Shown one piece after another: positions 23,581-35,625 of a stretch of 64,000 nt of DNA; position 1 is the stretch's first letter, and each line of letters begins with the position of its first letter. Source of the stretch: Psilocybe azurescens (lineage: Eukaryota; Basidiomycota; Agaricomycetes; Agaricales; Agrocybaceae); NCBI GenBank assembly GCA_023853785.1, contig JAJIRX010000126.1, forward strand, positions 1-64,000, in the 5' to 3' direction. The position numbers were made by a program, and so were the translations under genes. The notes beneath the pieces are model-generated. The model saw nothing but the letters and a program-made list of their open reading frames with translations. It was not told where the DNA came from and did not search any database.

Positions 23581-25580
23581 ATGAAGCTTACTGTTGGTCT
23601 CGTTGCTTTGGCTCTTTCGTGCAGCTCGGCATTGGCTGCTGTGCCCGTTTACGGACAGTGTGGTGGAATCAATTTCACAGGAGAAACGAGTCAGTTTTGA
23701 AGTTATTCACAGGAAAATAAAATAAAAATGTTGATGTGGCCATTATCTAGCTTGTACCTCAGACTCTGTCTGCACGGTGCTGAACCCATATTATTCCCAA
23801 TGTCTTCCAGGAGCTGCAACCACACCAGCGCCTACGAGTACTGTTAAACCGACATCGACATCGACGAACCCTTCGACAACGGTCTCACCAACCATTACCT
23901 CGTGTGGGCCAACCACTACCTCGGCGCCTCCTGCAGCTACCGGCTTTGTAAAGACATCTGGCCAGAAGTTCGTTCTGAATGGATCTCTATTCACAGTTGT
24001 CGGGTAAGCGCTTAAAGCAGGCTCGTGATGTAAAGAGACCTGTATTGATAAATCATATCACTTAGTGCCAACTCATACTGGGTTGGATTGATGGGCCTTA
24101 GTACAGCAAACATGAACGCCGCATTCGCAGATATTGCCAAGGCAGGTGCGACTACGGTTCGCACATGGTAATTATCGTGCACATATTCGGAGTTTGTCTA
24201 TCTGAACATCTCATGTAATATAGGGGATTCAATGAGGTCACTGGGCCCAACGGAATTTACTATCAGAGCTGGTCAGGAAGCACCCCGACCGTCAACACTG
24301 GCTCCACTGGTTTGGCCAACTTCGGTATGAGGATTTCATTCATTTGAACGCCTGATAAAGCCAATTCTCCGACCAGATAACGTGATCGCAGCTGCCAAAG
24401 CCAACGGGCTTCGTCTCATTGTCGCTCTGTAAGTAGCATGCTACGATCCGAAAGGTGAAAGTCTATTGACGTGTATTCCAGGACAAATAATTGGTCTGAT
24501 TACGGTGGTATGGATGTATATGTTAAACAAATCCTCAACTCTCCGAACCACGATCTGTTCTATACCGATACCACTGTGAAGGTACTCATCTCGCCCTTTC
24601 ACAAACTACGGGCTTACTGACAATGTTCCCTTAGACCGCCTTCAAAAACTACATAAAGACATTCGTTGGCCGCTACCTTAACGAGCCTACAATTCTAGCC
24701 TGGGAGCTTGCAAACGAGCCCAGGTGCAAGGGAAGCACAGGGTATGCTGCATAATCTGCTGCAAGCTAGTGAACGTGTTGATAATGTCCCTTGTCCAGCA
24801 CATCTACTGGAACTTGTACCACGGTTACGGTCACAAATTGGATTAAGGAAATATCTGCCTTCATCAAATCAATTGATAGCAACCATCTTGTCGCTGTCGG
24901 GGATGAGGGCTTCTACAACCTGCCTAGCGCTCCAACCTACCCTTACCAGTGAGTTAAATTATGAGCGGTCTGAATCAATTCACTCACTTTATTTTTCTGA
25001 AGAGGAAGCGAAGGTGTAGACTTTGACGCTAACCTTGCAGTTAGCAGCATCGACTTCGGTACCTTCCATGTACGTATATTTGACTTCATGAGTCATGTTA
25101 ACGTTAAGGATGAGTCTGATGTAGTCATACCCGACGAGCTGGGGACAAGGCGGTAACGAACAAGCATGGGGAACTCAATGGATCGCCGACCACCGGACTT
25201 CTCAAGCAAAGGCTAACAAGCCTATAATCCTTGAGGAGTTTGGTGTAACCACTAACCAGCCCACTATATATCAAGCATGGTACAATGAAGTCATCTCGTC
25301 CGGGCTCAGTGGCGATCTTATCTGGCAAGCTGGATCACATCTCTCAAGGTACTGATATCCTTGAGTGTTACTCTATATACCATGTTCTTTATCACCAATG
25401 ATTGTCATTCACAGCGGCGACACACCGAACGATGGATATACTGTATATCCCGACGGTCCAGTTTATCCCATTATGAAATCACACGCCGCCGGTACTGTGT
25501 CGAATCCGGTCCCACAATTAGTTAAAAATGTAGTCGCATTTTTGTATTATTATCGTTTTCGTGATTGGCTACGGAAATAA
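23581..25580 (+). CDS. Secreted GH5 (subfamily 7 type) endo-beta-1,4-mannanase with N-terminal CBM1
   Basis: Cleaves mannan backbones in plant cell walls, outside the cell. Inferred exons: 23581-23689, 23751-24003, 24066-24167, 24224-24324, 24377-24428, 24482-24581, 24635-24741, 24799-24948, 25003-25069, 25125-25348, 25415-25580. The signal peptide [19 protein letters not shown] is followed by a CBM1 ([13 protein letters not shown] ... [14 protein letters not shown], four Cys), a Thr/Ser/Pro linker, then the GH5 domain. The acid/base Glu is in WELANEPRC and the nucleophile Glu in [22 protein letters not shown] also fits the family. All splice joins are in frame. A second ATG nine bases upstream is possible. 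The C-terminus after MKSHAA is unusual ([15 protein letters not shown]...) and may be a changed end or a missed intron. About 460 residues, normal for the family. It sits between two LINE fragments but keeps its introns, so it is not a processed copy. Confidence 0.9.
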
Positions 25581-25639
25581 ACGCCACTAGGCCAGGGTAT
25601 TGGAGCATTCTTTATCAAAACCTTGTCGCCGCAGATATG

Positions 25640-26568
25640 GAACGTGCAGTATTTTGGTAAAATATGACACAATGTCGACAGAGATGTCAAAAAATGGGTC
25701 AGTTGTGCTCGCCTCGGGGTATACGTTTGGTATACGAGGCTGTTCTGACAGTCGATTTTTGGTTAATTCATCCCATACGGTGGCCCAGAACCGCACGGCT
25801 CCGCACATATTTGTCTCAGGTCGTAGTACCTGCTCACCGTATCGCATTGACTCGCTTCATGTGTTCTGATCACGGTCTTGCAGTGGAGAAGTTGCGCCAT
25901 ACAGAACAACGACGTAGCATGATCCCAAGGGAATACAGGCTGTGCCGATTATGCAAATGTGCAGTAGGAGATGAACAACACCCAGTGTTAGTGCAAGGCG
26001 GTTTCAGACGATCTCATACAACGTAGAACGGACTTGGTTTCATTAGCGAAGAAACTTAGACCCAATTTGCGGTGGGAGTCATTAGAGGGACCAACGGTGT
26101 GTATTTACTCAGGCGGCTATGCACACCTAGAGGACATACTACCTGCGTTCGCAGCTCACGTATACCATACGTTGAAGGAGTTCGCGCAGGTAGAAATCTT
26201 TCGTCACCCTGATTTTAAAGGACAACATTAGTTGGTTCACACTACGGCTACCAGTGTCGGCAGTAGCTCTACAAAAACGTCTGCACTGAAGATCTAGGTG
26301 TACAGAAATTGTTTCAACACTCTGTACATCCAATTAGTAGTATATACACCCAATAACATTCAAAAACCTGGATAAAAATTAAAGGCTCCCTTCTGCTCAA
26401 CCCAGTGAGATCTATGAACTCCATAGGGGTGTTCAGAACGTCAAACCTGTAAGAGAGCTGGGGGTCCCGTCGAGGCATGACAGTTTGACAGGTCTGTCAT
26501 ATCGTCGACGGATTGGCGAGTTCCTATATTGGGACCGTAAAATCGCCACCCAACCAACCAACCAACCA
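25640..26568 (+). mobile_element. LINE 3' end copy 2, more damaged
   Basis: Same C-terminal region as copy 1 (VVVPAHRIALTRFMCSDHGL, LCRLCKCAVGDEQHPVL, then AYHTLKEFAQ-type VYHTLKEFAQVEIFRHPD) with frameshifts. The 3' UTR is shared almost base for base with copy 1 (for example GTGAGATCTATGAACT and GACCGTAAAATCGCC). It ends in a (CCAA)n tail at about 26550-26567, directly abutting the unit-head sequence, so this tail marks the right insertion junction. Confidence 0.75.
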
Positions 26569-26740
26569 CATCCAGTGACAACATTACTGTTACACTCTGT
26601 CTAAATGCAACTCTGATTCTGGCTGTCTTATTTTAACAACTCAAGCTAACCCAGTGCAGGCTGCCATATCAAGCGGCTCCCCGCAAACCCACACGCCTTA
26701 CCTCTTCTCTTCTCCCTACTCCACTGCATAGTGCACAACC

Positions 26741-28073
26741 ATGGACGCCTCTCCTTCCCGCAAGCCCTCCTCCAATTCTTCCTCATGATCATCATCTCCG
26801 AGCTCGGTCGCAAGACCTTCCTCATCGCAGCCATCCTCGCCATGCGCCACCCGCACCGCACCGTCTTTCTCGGCGCATTTCTCTCGCTGCTCCTCATGTC
26901 CTTCCTCTCCGCCTTCCTCAGCCACCTCCTCCCCTCATCGATCATCCCGCGCCGCTGTACCCAGTGGTGCGCCGCCGCCCTGTTCTTGGTGTTTGGGGTT
27001 AATATGCTAGGCGAGGCGCGGGGCATGACAGAGGGCGGGAAGGGGAAGATGGAGGAGGAGATGAGGGAGGCGGAGGAGGAGACCGAGGATGATGAACGTG
27101 TGCACGAGGGCGGGCTGCTTAGGGCGGGCATCGCGCCCTCCTCAGCTACAGGCAACGCAATCCCATTACAGAGTATGGAGGAAGGCCGCAAAAGCGAGGA
27201 CTTGGACCTGGACCCCGCATCAATGCATCATCACTGTCGTCATCGTCGAAAAACCCAAACCATCATGGACAGAGGGCGCGCGAAACTTCTGCAGCCTGTT
27301 CCTCGAGCCTGTGTTCGTGCAGGCGTTTGTGCTCACCTTCCTCGGCGAGTGGGGCGACCGCTCCCAGATCGCCACCATCGCCCTTGGCGCAGCTCACGTA
27401 CGTCTATCTGTCTTTCTTTCTTTCTTATATTCCTTCTTTCTTGCTTTATTCCTTCTTTCTTGCCTTATCCCTTCCTCTTTCCCTTATTCCTTCTTTCTCG
27501 CCTTGTTCCTTCTTTCTTCCCTCATTCCTTCTTTCTTCCCTTATTCATTCCTTCCTTCTTCCTTCCTCCTTTCCCAATCGTACCGACACTAACGGCTACC
27601 TATCCCCACCACAGAACGTATACGTCGTAACCTTCGGCACCGTCCTCGGGCATTCGTGCTGCACCGCGCTCGCGGTCATCGGGGGCCGGTACGTGTCGAC
27701 GAAGATATCGGTCAAGCATGGTGCGTTTTTCTCCCATTCCCTTTCCCCTTTCCCGGCTGCCACCTCCTTCTCTCCCCCTGCGCTCCCTACCTTCCTCCCT
27801 TTTCCTTGCCTCTACCTCTTTGACTCACCCACCCCCTCCCTCTCCTCCCTCTCACTTTTTAATTTTAATTTTTTAAAAACGACCTAATTCCAATATGAAC
27901 ACATAGTAACATACGGCGGCTCCGCGCTCTTCCTCCTCTTCGGCCTCATATACCTCTACGAGGGGTTCGTCACCTCCGCCTCCGAGTCGCTCAACGTGGG
28001 GATGGGAATTCCCATCCCTGTGGATGTAGACGATGGTGGGGTTGGTGTGGGCGTGGGTGCAGGGGCGCGGTGA
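26741..28073 (+). pseudogene. GDT1-family copy B
   Basis: Aligned to copy A, the conserved ATG at 26741 is now in the wrong frame because N-terminal codons were lost. The transporter frame (QALLQFFLMIIISELG) has no in-frame ATG before it. Motif 1 is ELGRKT, so the key Asp is Arg. A one-base loss in an A-run near 27245-27250 shifts the loop. Motif 2 (EWGDRS) and exons 2-3 (27615-27720, 27907-28073) are intact, and introns 27398-27614 and 27721-27906 keep GT-AG ends. The C-terminal half is thus preserved but not reachable. Confidence 0.8.
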
Positions 28074-28374
28074 TTTGTTCTTGTTAACGATGAGGAGAGG
28101 AGGGTACACCGTGATACATGATTATAATTACAGCGAGGAGAGGAGAGGAGAGGAGACATGACAAAATATATTTATTGTTAATGGCCGTTAGATGGCCGTT
28201 AGATGGCTTGTATGATATGCACTCTATCGCTATCACTATCGCTGCTAGTGCACACATACGCACTCAGTGCTCCACCGTTGAGTAACTTAACTCGATGACG
28301 TTGACTGGCTGGCTCACGATGGCGATACTACCATTATCATTATCACCCGGCGGACAGCTAACCCCTGGACCAGG

Positions 28375-29088
28375 GGTGCAAGGGGAAAAGCCTTGGCAGG
28401 GCGCGCGCGCTTATTCGGGTCTCCATATATGGCGTAGTGATGCTTTTTTTTTTTGGAATCAGTTTATTAACGTGTAAGAGGCGGTCGAAGCGCCAAGACA
28501 CACGGGTGCAAGGATGCACTGCCCTACGCTAGAGTATCTACCAAGGCTCAGCTCTCCGAGTGTGGCGAAGATGTGTATCTGAGTGAACATGAGTATGTGA
28601 AGGGTAATGTAAGAGTATGGCTTTAAGCAAGCCGAGGGCGTCAGAGGCACCTGTACGTGGCGCGTGAATATAAAGAAATGAAGGTAAAAATACTATGGTG
28701 CAGATAAATGATATAAGAAGAACTATGGTACACAATGAAGAATATAAAGTAGAGTAAAGAAGAAAAGGAGGGGAGAAGTGGGGTTCGACATGGGGCTAAA
28801 TACCTGGAGGGTTTATGGTTCATTACAGATCTTCGTCTGACTCATCATCTTCGTAGTCGGGTACAGGTTCATCGTCACATGTTGGGGGTTCAGGTTTGCG
28901 CAGGTCTTGACCAGTCCGAGAGAAAGCGCCTGATGCATTTAGGAAGTCGATCAGGGCTCTGTTCCCAGTAGTGGTGCATTTAAAAGCCTTTTGGAGGTGT
29001 CACTAAGATTCCCCAATCGTAGTTAGCATGCCGCAGTTTTGCATGCCCCCGCCCTCCCACGCCTACCGGGATAAATAAACCTGTGCCC
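28375..29088. mobile_element. 714-bp insertion with imperfect 10-bp target duplication
   Basis: Unit 3 reads CTGGACCAGGACGCCCGCTCC uninterrupted. Here CTGGACCAGG and CTGTACCAGG flank 714 bp of extra DNA. The ends are weakly inverted (GGTGCAAGGGG versus CCTGTGCCCCTG). A poly-T run at about 28444 and the next about 120 bp resemble the insert at 51.8-51.9 kb. On the minus strand an open frame ending at 28823 (TTTGNRALIDFLNASGAFSR ... acidic YEDDESDEDL end) could be the C-terminus of a transposon protein. Confidence 0.6.
28823..28990 (-). pseudogene. Possible transposon-protein C-terminal fragment
   Basis: About 55 open codons without a start, in the 714-bp insertion. Reads FKCTTTGNRALIDFLNASG, then a Pro/Asp-rich stretch and a strongly acidic end before a TAA. 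Composition fits the tail of a transposon-encoded protein seen in agaricomycetes, but I cannot name the family. Confidence 0.3.
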
Positions 29089-29930
29089 CTGTACCAGGAG
29101 GCCCGCTCCAGACCGAGAATCGATCTAGATTCTAAACCAACGCACAGAAACTCATACACGTGTATGTAACTATGGCGGGAAATTTCAAAATCGGCGAGTC
29201 TGTACGAAGAGGTGCTTGTGATTATTTACCAGTTCGAACTTCGTCAGCTCTCGCTCTCGTGGTAGTTCGGATGACAGCCGCAGTGGGATAGCAGGCAAAA
29301 GGGTAAGCCTCATTCTGCCTGAATGTTGAATGCATACATCGTTCGAGTTGAATCAATAGGTACTTTGTATTCGCGTATTCCCTGCACAGCCATGGTATTT
29401 ATACTAGCGTACTAGCACCACTTCACTTCAGGGGATAAGTGGGATGAATCATTCCTAGCTCAAATGTGGTATGAACTCCGTTTCTAGTTACTGTTTTTGC
29501 GCATGCTCATGTTCATACTCACGCTCATGTCACTTGTTACTTATACCAGTATGCTAGTAGCCGAGCCGAGCCGCACTTGTAGTAGATACAGTATTCGTCA
29601 GTTATTAAAAGGTCCCTGGATGAAATAGAATAATATTAGACTCCAAGTATCCATATCCGTATCCGTAGTTGTGCTCCTCGCTACACACCGACTCGGATTC
29701 GACCACCAGCCACCACAGCAACAGCGTCTGTGTTTGCATTTGCGTGTGCATTCGCATTTTCCCGATTCTGAATTGACCAGCCGCCGCCGCCACCGCCACT
29801 ACGGCCACAGCAACTGCAATTGCTTCGAATTTTTGACGGATAATAACGTCATGAAGTTCTTTGGATATCATCAATGAAGCATCAATCACAAAAGGAAGGG
29901 CGAAGAACGGATAGGGGATAGTATTAAGAT

Positions 29931-30715
29931 TGGATTAATCTATTTGGCAATCCCCTTTCCCGTGATGCAACCCGGGTTGCTACATTTATAATTACCTTTT
30001 GGGCTTCAGTGTCCGACTCGTGCTGCCGTGTTGCCGTGTTGCCGTTGAATCTGCCTTTTATTAGTCAGCACATCACCCCTTCGTATAATCGCGATGATAA
30101 TGAACCTCAACAATTGTAAAAGCTATCTCTTTGAATATTGAAAACATCAATTCAAGCACAGAGGGACCACTCCATACTTATTGCTGCTTCATTTGTTGTA
30201 CTTGACTGAAGAGATATGTTCAATACAAAAAAGTACTGACTGGTATGCAGTACAACAAATCAAATGTAAAGATTGCGAGCCCAGAAGTTTGCATGTGCAA
30301 GGCAGCTACTATCCCTTACTCGTTCTTCTTTTGATCCAATCTTCATTTTATGATTCCTGATTGGCCAATTGATGGGAGGCCTTTTCTCCTCATTTGGTTT
30401 TGCTCAAAGTGCTTTGTTTTTCCTCAATTAAAATTCACATTTGTCGATAATAGAAATATATAAGTGTATATACAAAAAATTGTGGCAAGGGTATCAGAAC
30501 GAAGAATGGGTAGACTATAAATTTCTATGCGGCAGGCTGCGCTGCTTGAAAAGCTTATAGCAAATGTTATCATATTTCAATCCCCTACTTTGCATGCCGG
30601 AACGGCAAAAATGTCATTTATGACGTAAGCAATGAAGCATTCAAGGGGTTTCTCGTATGTTTGTTAGCAACCCAGGGTTGCGGTGGGAAAGGGGGTTGCC
30701 AAATAGATTAATCCA
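29931..30715. mobile_element. 785-bp TIR element in U2
   Basis: The left end TGGATTAATCTATTTGGCAA is matched exactly by the inverse of the right end. The inverted repeat extends over about 50 bp with few mismatches, including CCCCTTTCCC and GCAACCC.GGGTTGCTA. Flanks TTAAGAT and TATAGAT are an imperfect 7-bp target duplication. Unit 3 reads GATAGTATAGATTTCC across the site without it. No coding capacity, so a MITE-like element. Confidence 0.75.
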
Positions 30716-31016
30716 TATAGATTTCCCCATAGGTTGCTTATATTCCGTTAGCATCGGTGCTGTACATATCAGGAATCGAGACGATGCTGCCTGTTATGGA
30801 ATCAGCCCAGTTACATAATAAGGACCGGAAGTAGATCGGCGGTCGATAGTGGTACAGTGAGCTAATTGCGTCAGGACTGCCCCTAGATGTTCTGCAGTTA
30901 AATAGCGATGTGTTAAAGTCTTGTCAGCTTCATATTCCAGTCTCTTTCCCCCTCTTTCGTAGAACTAAGACAAATCTCCCTATTATACTCCCACCTGCAA
31001 TATTCATTTCCAGTTC

Positions 31017-32064
31017 ATGAGTCACACAGCTTCCCTAAGCAGTGATGGAGAACTCGCGACAGCATTAGAATCGAGGTCAGCAGCGCATTCCTGATCAACT
31101 ACACAGTACCTCTTGACTTGATATTTTTCCAGAGACGAAAATCACAATTTCGAATCGGAACGGACCTTTGGGGTCGCCTTTCATTTTCTTTGTATGTTGC
31201 ACTGGTGGTGGTGCATACTTTCGGCCTCCACCTTCTACTCTATAGATACATGGCTTATGCCGAGTCGCCGTTCGGAGAAATTTCCTTGATTGAGCTCAAT
31301 GAAGTTAGACCCCATCCTCGTCAGGACGGTGAAGCCAACCTCGCGGCACATAACTTGGACAACCAATCTCGCAAGCAGTGGGACGTAACCATGATTTGGT
31401 TGGTCAAAGCATGGTCAATCACTTGCACTGGTTGCATTATTCTCCTTCCGTAAGAGGCGTAAATTCAAACCCTAAGACTAGGAGGCTAATTTATTATCTG
31501 ACATAGATTTCCACTCAGTTTCTTTCAAATCCCAGGTATCAATGCAAACATATACGCACGCACAGCAGTTTTATCTATGCTGATATGCGCCGCTATTGGT
31601 CTCATGATCGCCGGCTTCTACATTCAGATGAAGAATAAATTCAAATCGGAGCGTTTTATTAAAGAATGGTTGAAGGTTAGTGAAGTATCTCGTCGCTTTC
31701 AAACGTCATCTTACTTTTGAACTACCATTAAGGCTTCGCGTGGTTGCAACAGTCGAGATGCAGTTGATTTCTGGACATGCTTATGCCTCCCAGCTTCTCT
31801 ATTTGTCTGGTGCGTTTTTCCCTTGACTGAGTATACTCGAGTACTATCGGATACTTACAACGATACAATTTTAATAGGGCAATGTTCTTCTGTATTGCGA
31901 CTTTATTCACCCTCGCAATGTGCGTAAATCCAACGAACGAAATGGAGTTCAATCAGAAACGAGTACAAGCATGGCACATATCGAGCGTCGTATTTCTGGC
32001 TATTATGACTGTTGGCCAAGTTGCGCAGGTATATCGCTTTGGCAAGCGCATTCTGAAGGCATAA
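31017..32064 (+). CDS. Multi-span membrane protein, TM copy 2
   Basis: Same five-exon plan as copy 1, ending GKRILKA. Relative to copy 1, exon 2 has lost one T in TTTTGGGG. The intron 1 acceptor reads CCAGAG, so using the AG two bases downstream restores the frame (RKSQFRIGTDLWGRLSFSLY instead of DENPNFDSERTFWGHL...). With that acceptor the whole chain stays open: IWLVKAWSITCTGCIILLP, FPLSFFQIPGINANIYART, AVDFWTCLCLPASLFVW, AMFFCIATLFTLAMCVNP. Function unknown. It may be functional if the alternative acceptor is used; otherwise it is a pseudogene. Confidence 0.6.
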
Positions 32065-32867
32065 AAATCCTGATATCATTACGTGTATTTTAAGATTACG
32101 CTCTAGTTCCCGTTTCACTCTGTAATCATCTATTCTGTGTTCAAAATTTTCCCGTTGATGTCTCATGTGCAGCCTCGATGGTAGCCTATATATATTTCTG
32201 TTCGTTCGAAGTAGTTGGTCTGATGTACTTAACCTAAGCAAAAATTGCCTGCTATTCTCTTATTAGAGATGTAGGTCGACAACGCATAAGATCAGGGAAG
32301 ACTAGATTATAATGATAGAAAGTAGTGCTGTAAGTCCGAGCTTCCTACACACCTTCAAAGCACCAATAATGCAATCAATATTTGAGTATATGTTTTCGTC
32401 TGTAGAGGAAATAATTATCGTTGGTGTTGACATCTCGGACGAGCCATCTCAAAATAATCCACTGGTTGGGGTTCGAACCTTTATATGTATGACCAAGTAA
32501 CGGATGCGGCTGGCGATTATACTGTGGTCGGTAAGCATGGGCTTATTGCGAGACCAGACTCCCCACTGTCCATATGTTCATATCAGATTAAATTGAAGCA
32601 GCTGGGAACTTGCAGGATGCAGTCGTGGGTCGCGACCCACGAGGGAACCCACCAATCCTGAACCTGTGTCGATTATCACTACCACGCCACTCTGAAAGCA
32701 CATGTGATCTAGTATTACCGCATCCGACTCGTGCGTGCGTTCGTACGTATGCATGTATGTGCTAAATACCCCTTGCGAAAACAAGCAAACAACGTATTCT
32801 TTAGATGACCATGTTGAGCCGCGCCGGGCGCCGGGACTCCGTCAAATGCTTAGTGATTCCTCTTCAC

Positions 32868-33618
32868 ACAATCGATCCACCCGCATCCAATCCACAGTCA
32901 TAACCTAGCCATAACTAGCTGTTCAGGAATGCCATACATTCGCAGTGTGCAATCAATCCGATTAGCGCTGGGCGCTGGGCTCCGCCGCTGAAATCCCCGA
33001 ATGAAACAATTGATGAATTTACTCCGACTTCCGGATAAAAACAACCTTCTTCGAAGCATGTTGTAACTATTGTCAACAAAAATCAACGACATTTCTCGTC
33101 AGGTGCTTCTGCGTGCGTTCTTTTTCGTTATTCTGGCTGCGCTAAATTTAAATATCTCCTTTAGTCACAGTTGAGAGAGGGTTTTTTGATTATGGGTTTG
33201 TAAAATGACAGCAGTTATGTATTAGGATTACTTCAGAGGTTTTCGCTCGCTGAATCCAGATTGGTACACCTACGGCTTTAAGATGGTGGTCCTGACAATC
33301 CGAAGAAGTATCATGATAGATCTGTTCTTGAACCACGTGCAGTCCTCATACAACTCCATGCCTTGTGAGAGGAATCAATATCATTTCAGACACAAAGACT
33401 GTGCAGTTAACAACAGAGTATTTATAAGAACACTCCCGCCTGGTCGCCTCTCGTTCACCAAATGGTTTGTGGCCTGCCTTATACCCACAGATTATTGACA
33501 AGTGGCACACGGCAGATGTGGGCTATCAGTTGAATCATTTTTCCTGTGAGATATTTGAGACGGGTATTGTATCCGTGTCGGTGTCCGATGGTCGTGAACA
33601 TAGAAGTCCTTTTATGGA
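32868..33618. other. Unclassified 0.75-kb insertion in the U2 tail
   Basis: Units 1 and 4 read from GATTCCTC(T)TTACACAACAC directly into the TTGACGGCTGACC block. Here about 750 bp intervenes. The open frame at 33283-33498 has no recognised match. No clear terminal repeats were found, so class is unknown. Confidence 0.45.
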
Positions 33619-35625
33619 GCAGGACAACACAAAAACTAGTTGTTGACACACGTGCACACGTACAATTGACGGCTGACCATCCATTCATTCAAAATCCGTA
33701 GATTGAACGTCGATACACATATTCTATAATAATATAATATACTATAACAAGCTGTATTGACGCTCCTAATACTGGAGACTCGATATAAAGATAAAGGAGC
33801 TTGTGATTTTCATTATCCTATTCCCCATAGAGTATAACTGAATGATCAAAGCCGGTGACCTCTCTTCTGCCATTGTCTTCCTTATCCTTATGTGTTGTTG
33901 GAATTAATTATAGCGCTTTATAGCGCTTTCCCTGTTATCATGCTCTCTTTGTAGGAGGATTGTGTGTGCACAATAATCGAATGCACACACAGCGAGGATC
34001 AGCGATCGACTTTCCGTCCTTGTCCTTTCTTTTTCTTTTTTTTCTTTTTTTCCTTCTTTCTTTCTTACTTTCACCCGAATGACGGTCCTTATTTTCGTTG
34101 TAATCGGAGGAATGCCAAACAAGGGTATATAAGTCAGTATCCCCACCCTATCCTTTCCTACAGTTCCAGTTCTCTTCGTGTTTTTCAATATCACATTGGA
34201 TCAAGGTAAGTCACCAGAATGATTATCATCCCTCTCCTATATTATATTACTGACACCCCTCAATTCCCTGGAGATCATAATATATCCTCTTCCTCTTCAT
34301 CATGTGTGTTTCCATCCTCCATTTATACTTACAGGCCATATCCGAGTCTGAGTCTGAGCTCATCACTCTCAACCCAACTTTCCAGAAGATTTACATGAGA
34401 CAGGCATGCAAATCATTCTCTGTAGCTCCTCCCGGCCAATATATGCAGAGCGTGCAAACCAGGCTCTGACCGAGGATCGCGTCCACATGACCGGAGTTAC
34501 CCTCACGCTCTTCCACCTGCGTTTCCGATTGTGCGTCTTTCCACTTCCACTATCTTATCTATGGTGAGAATTTCTCAGACAAACGTCCAGTTTTCATCGG
34601 TGCGTGCTGGCGCATCCGCAGGGTCTTGCTGCCATCACATATCGGGTACACGCCGCGCACTGTCTTTCCCCATCGCCACTAGTGGCCATATGTGTCCTTC
34701 CCGTCGTGCTCGTATTCCACAGTTACGAGTCCCCCAGATAGTAGTGTCCAACTTGAATGCACCATTGCGCTCGAGCAGACGGACAGCCAGGGTAGTGCCA
34801 AAGCCATGAACCGAGCCCCTGGTGCATCCCCCGGTCAGGGGGCACAACATGATCTGGAGCACCGCGGTATGGAGGGATCTTCCCTTGTCTACGGCAGGTA
34901 GCTTGAAGAGAAATACATGGCGTCTACCTATCTCCCTGCGACACGCCACCAGAACGCATACACAAATCATAAACCTCAGGAGTCGGCTGAACACATTGGA
35001 GCGTTCTATGTCGTACTGGAATGCACGAGCGTACTATGTATTCCCCTCCAGCTCCAAGTACTGAACCCTTTGTATACGGTTCGTACACACCAGCCCACTG
35101 AGATGTGCTAATGGATACCACATCTTCCCGTGCAAGCCGTTGACATAATAATAGACTGTCCTCCGTGATGATGCGAGAAAGGAGAGGTCGTGTGGGATAC
35201 TTCATTTTACCTACGCAGGCCTTCAATACGAGGGCGTTAAGAGACTACATTTTATATATATTCATTGAGAAAGCGGTAGCTATTGATCTCAAACCCCCTT
35301 CTTTGTTTGAGTAACACTTGGAAGTTAGTTGTGTTTCTTGCTGTTCATTTAAATTCTACAGGACGATATCGTTCCACAGCTCTTCCTTCTGAGTCACCAT
35401 CGTTCTCGTGACAGAGGCGCCGCCATGTGCTGGCCCATTTGGAGCTACGGGAAATATTGGTAACATCAATTTCTGAGAATATATTTTATTTGTAACATAT
35501 GTACGAGGGGATGTGAGGTATTTTTGTAGCAACTATGTACTTTGGCGATTGCAATGGCTGGATTGAATGCGGGAATGGTCGAAAATTCATCATATCGATG
35601 ACTTGTGGCCTCTTCATCGGTCCAT

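Larger units (their letters stand above)
20359..26566. mobile_element. 6.2-kb inserted island: LINE 3' ends around a GH5 mannanase
   Basis: Unit heads elsewhere read continuously from GAGCAACCAAGCGTGATC to TCCATTGACAACATTACACT. Here those halves are separated by 6.2 kb. The island holds a G/T-rich stretch, a LINE 3' fragment, the mannanase gene, and a second LINE 3' fragment ending in CCAA repeats directly at the resumed head. No long terminal repeat is seen. Confidence 0.75.
28074..31016. other. U2 spacer between GDT1 copy B and TM gene 2
   Basis: No gene. It carries the same conserved blocks as other spacers (28160-28210; 29140-29260; 29640-29880; TM leader from 30880) plus two insertions listed separately. 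Confidence 0.7.
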
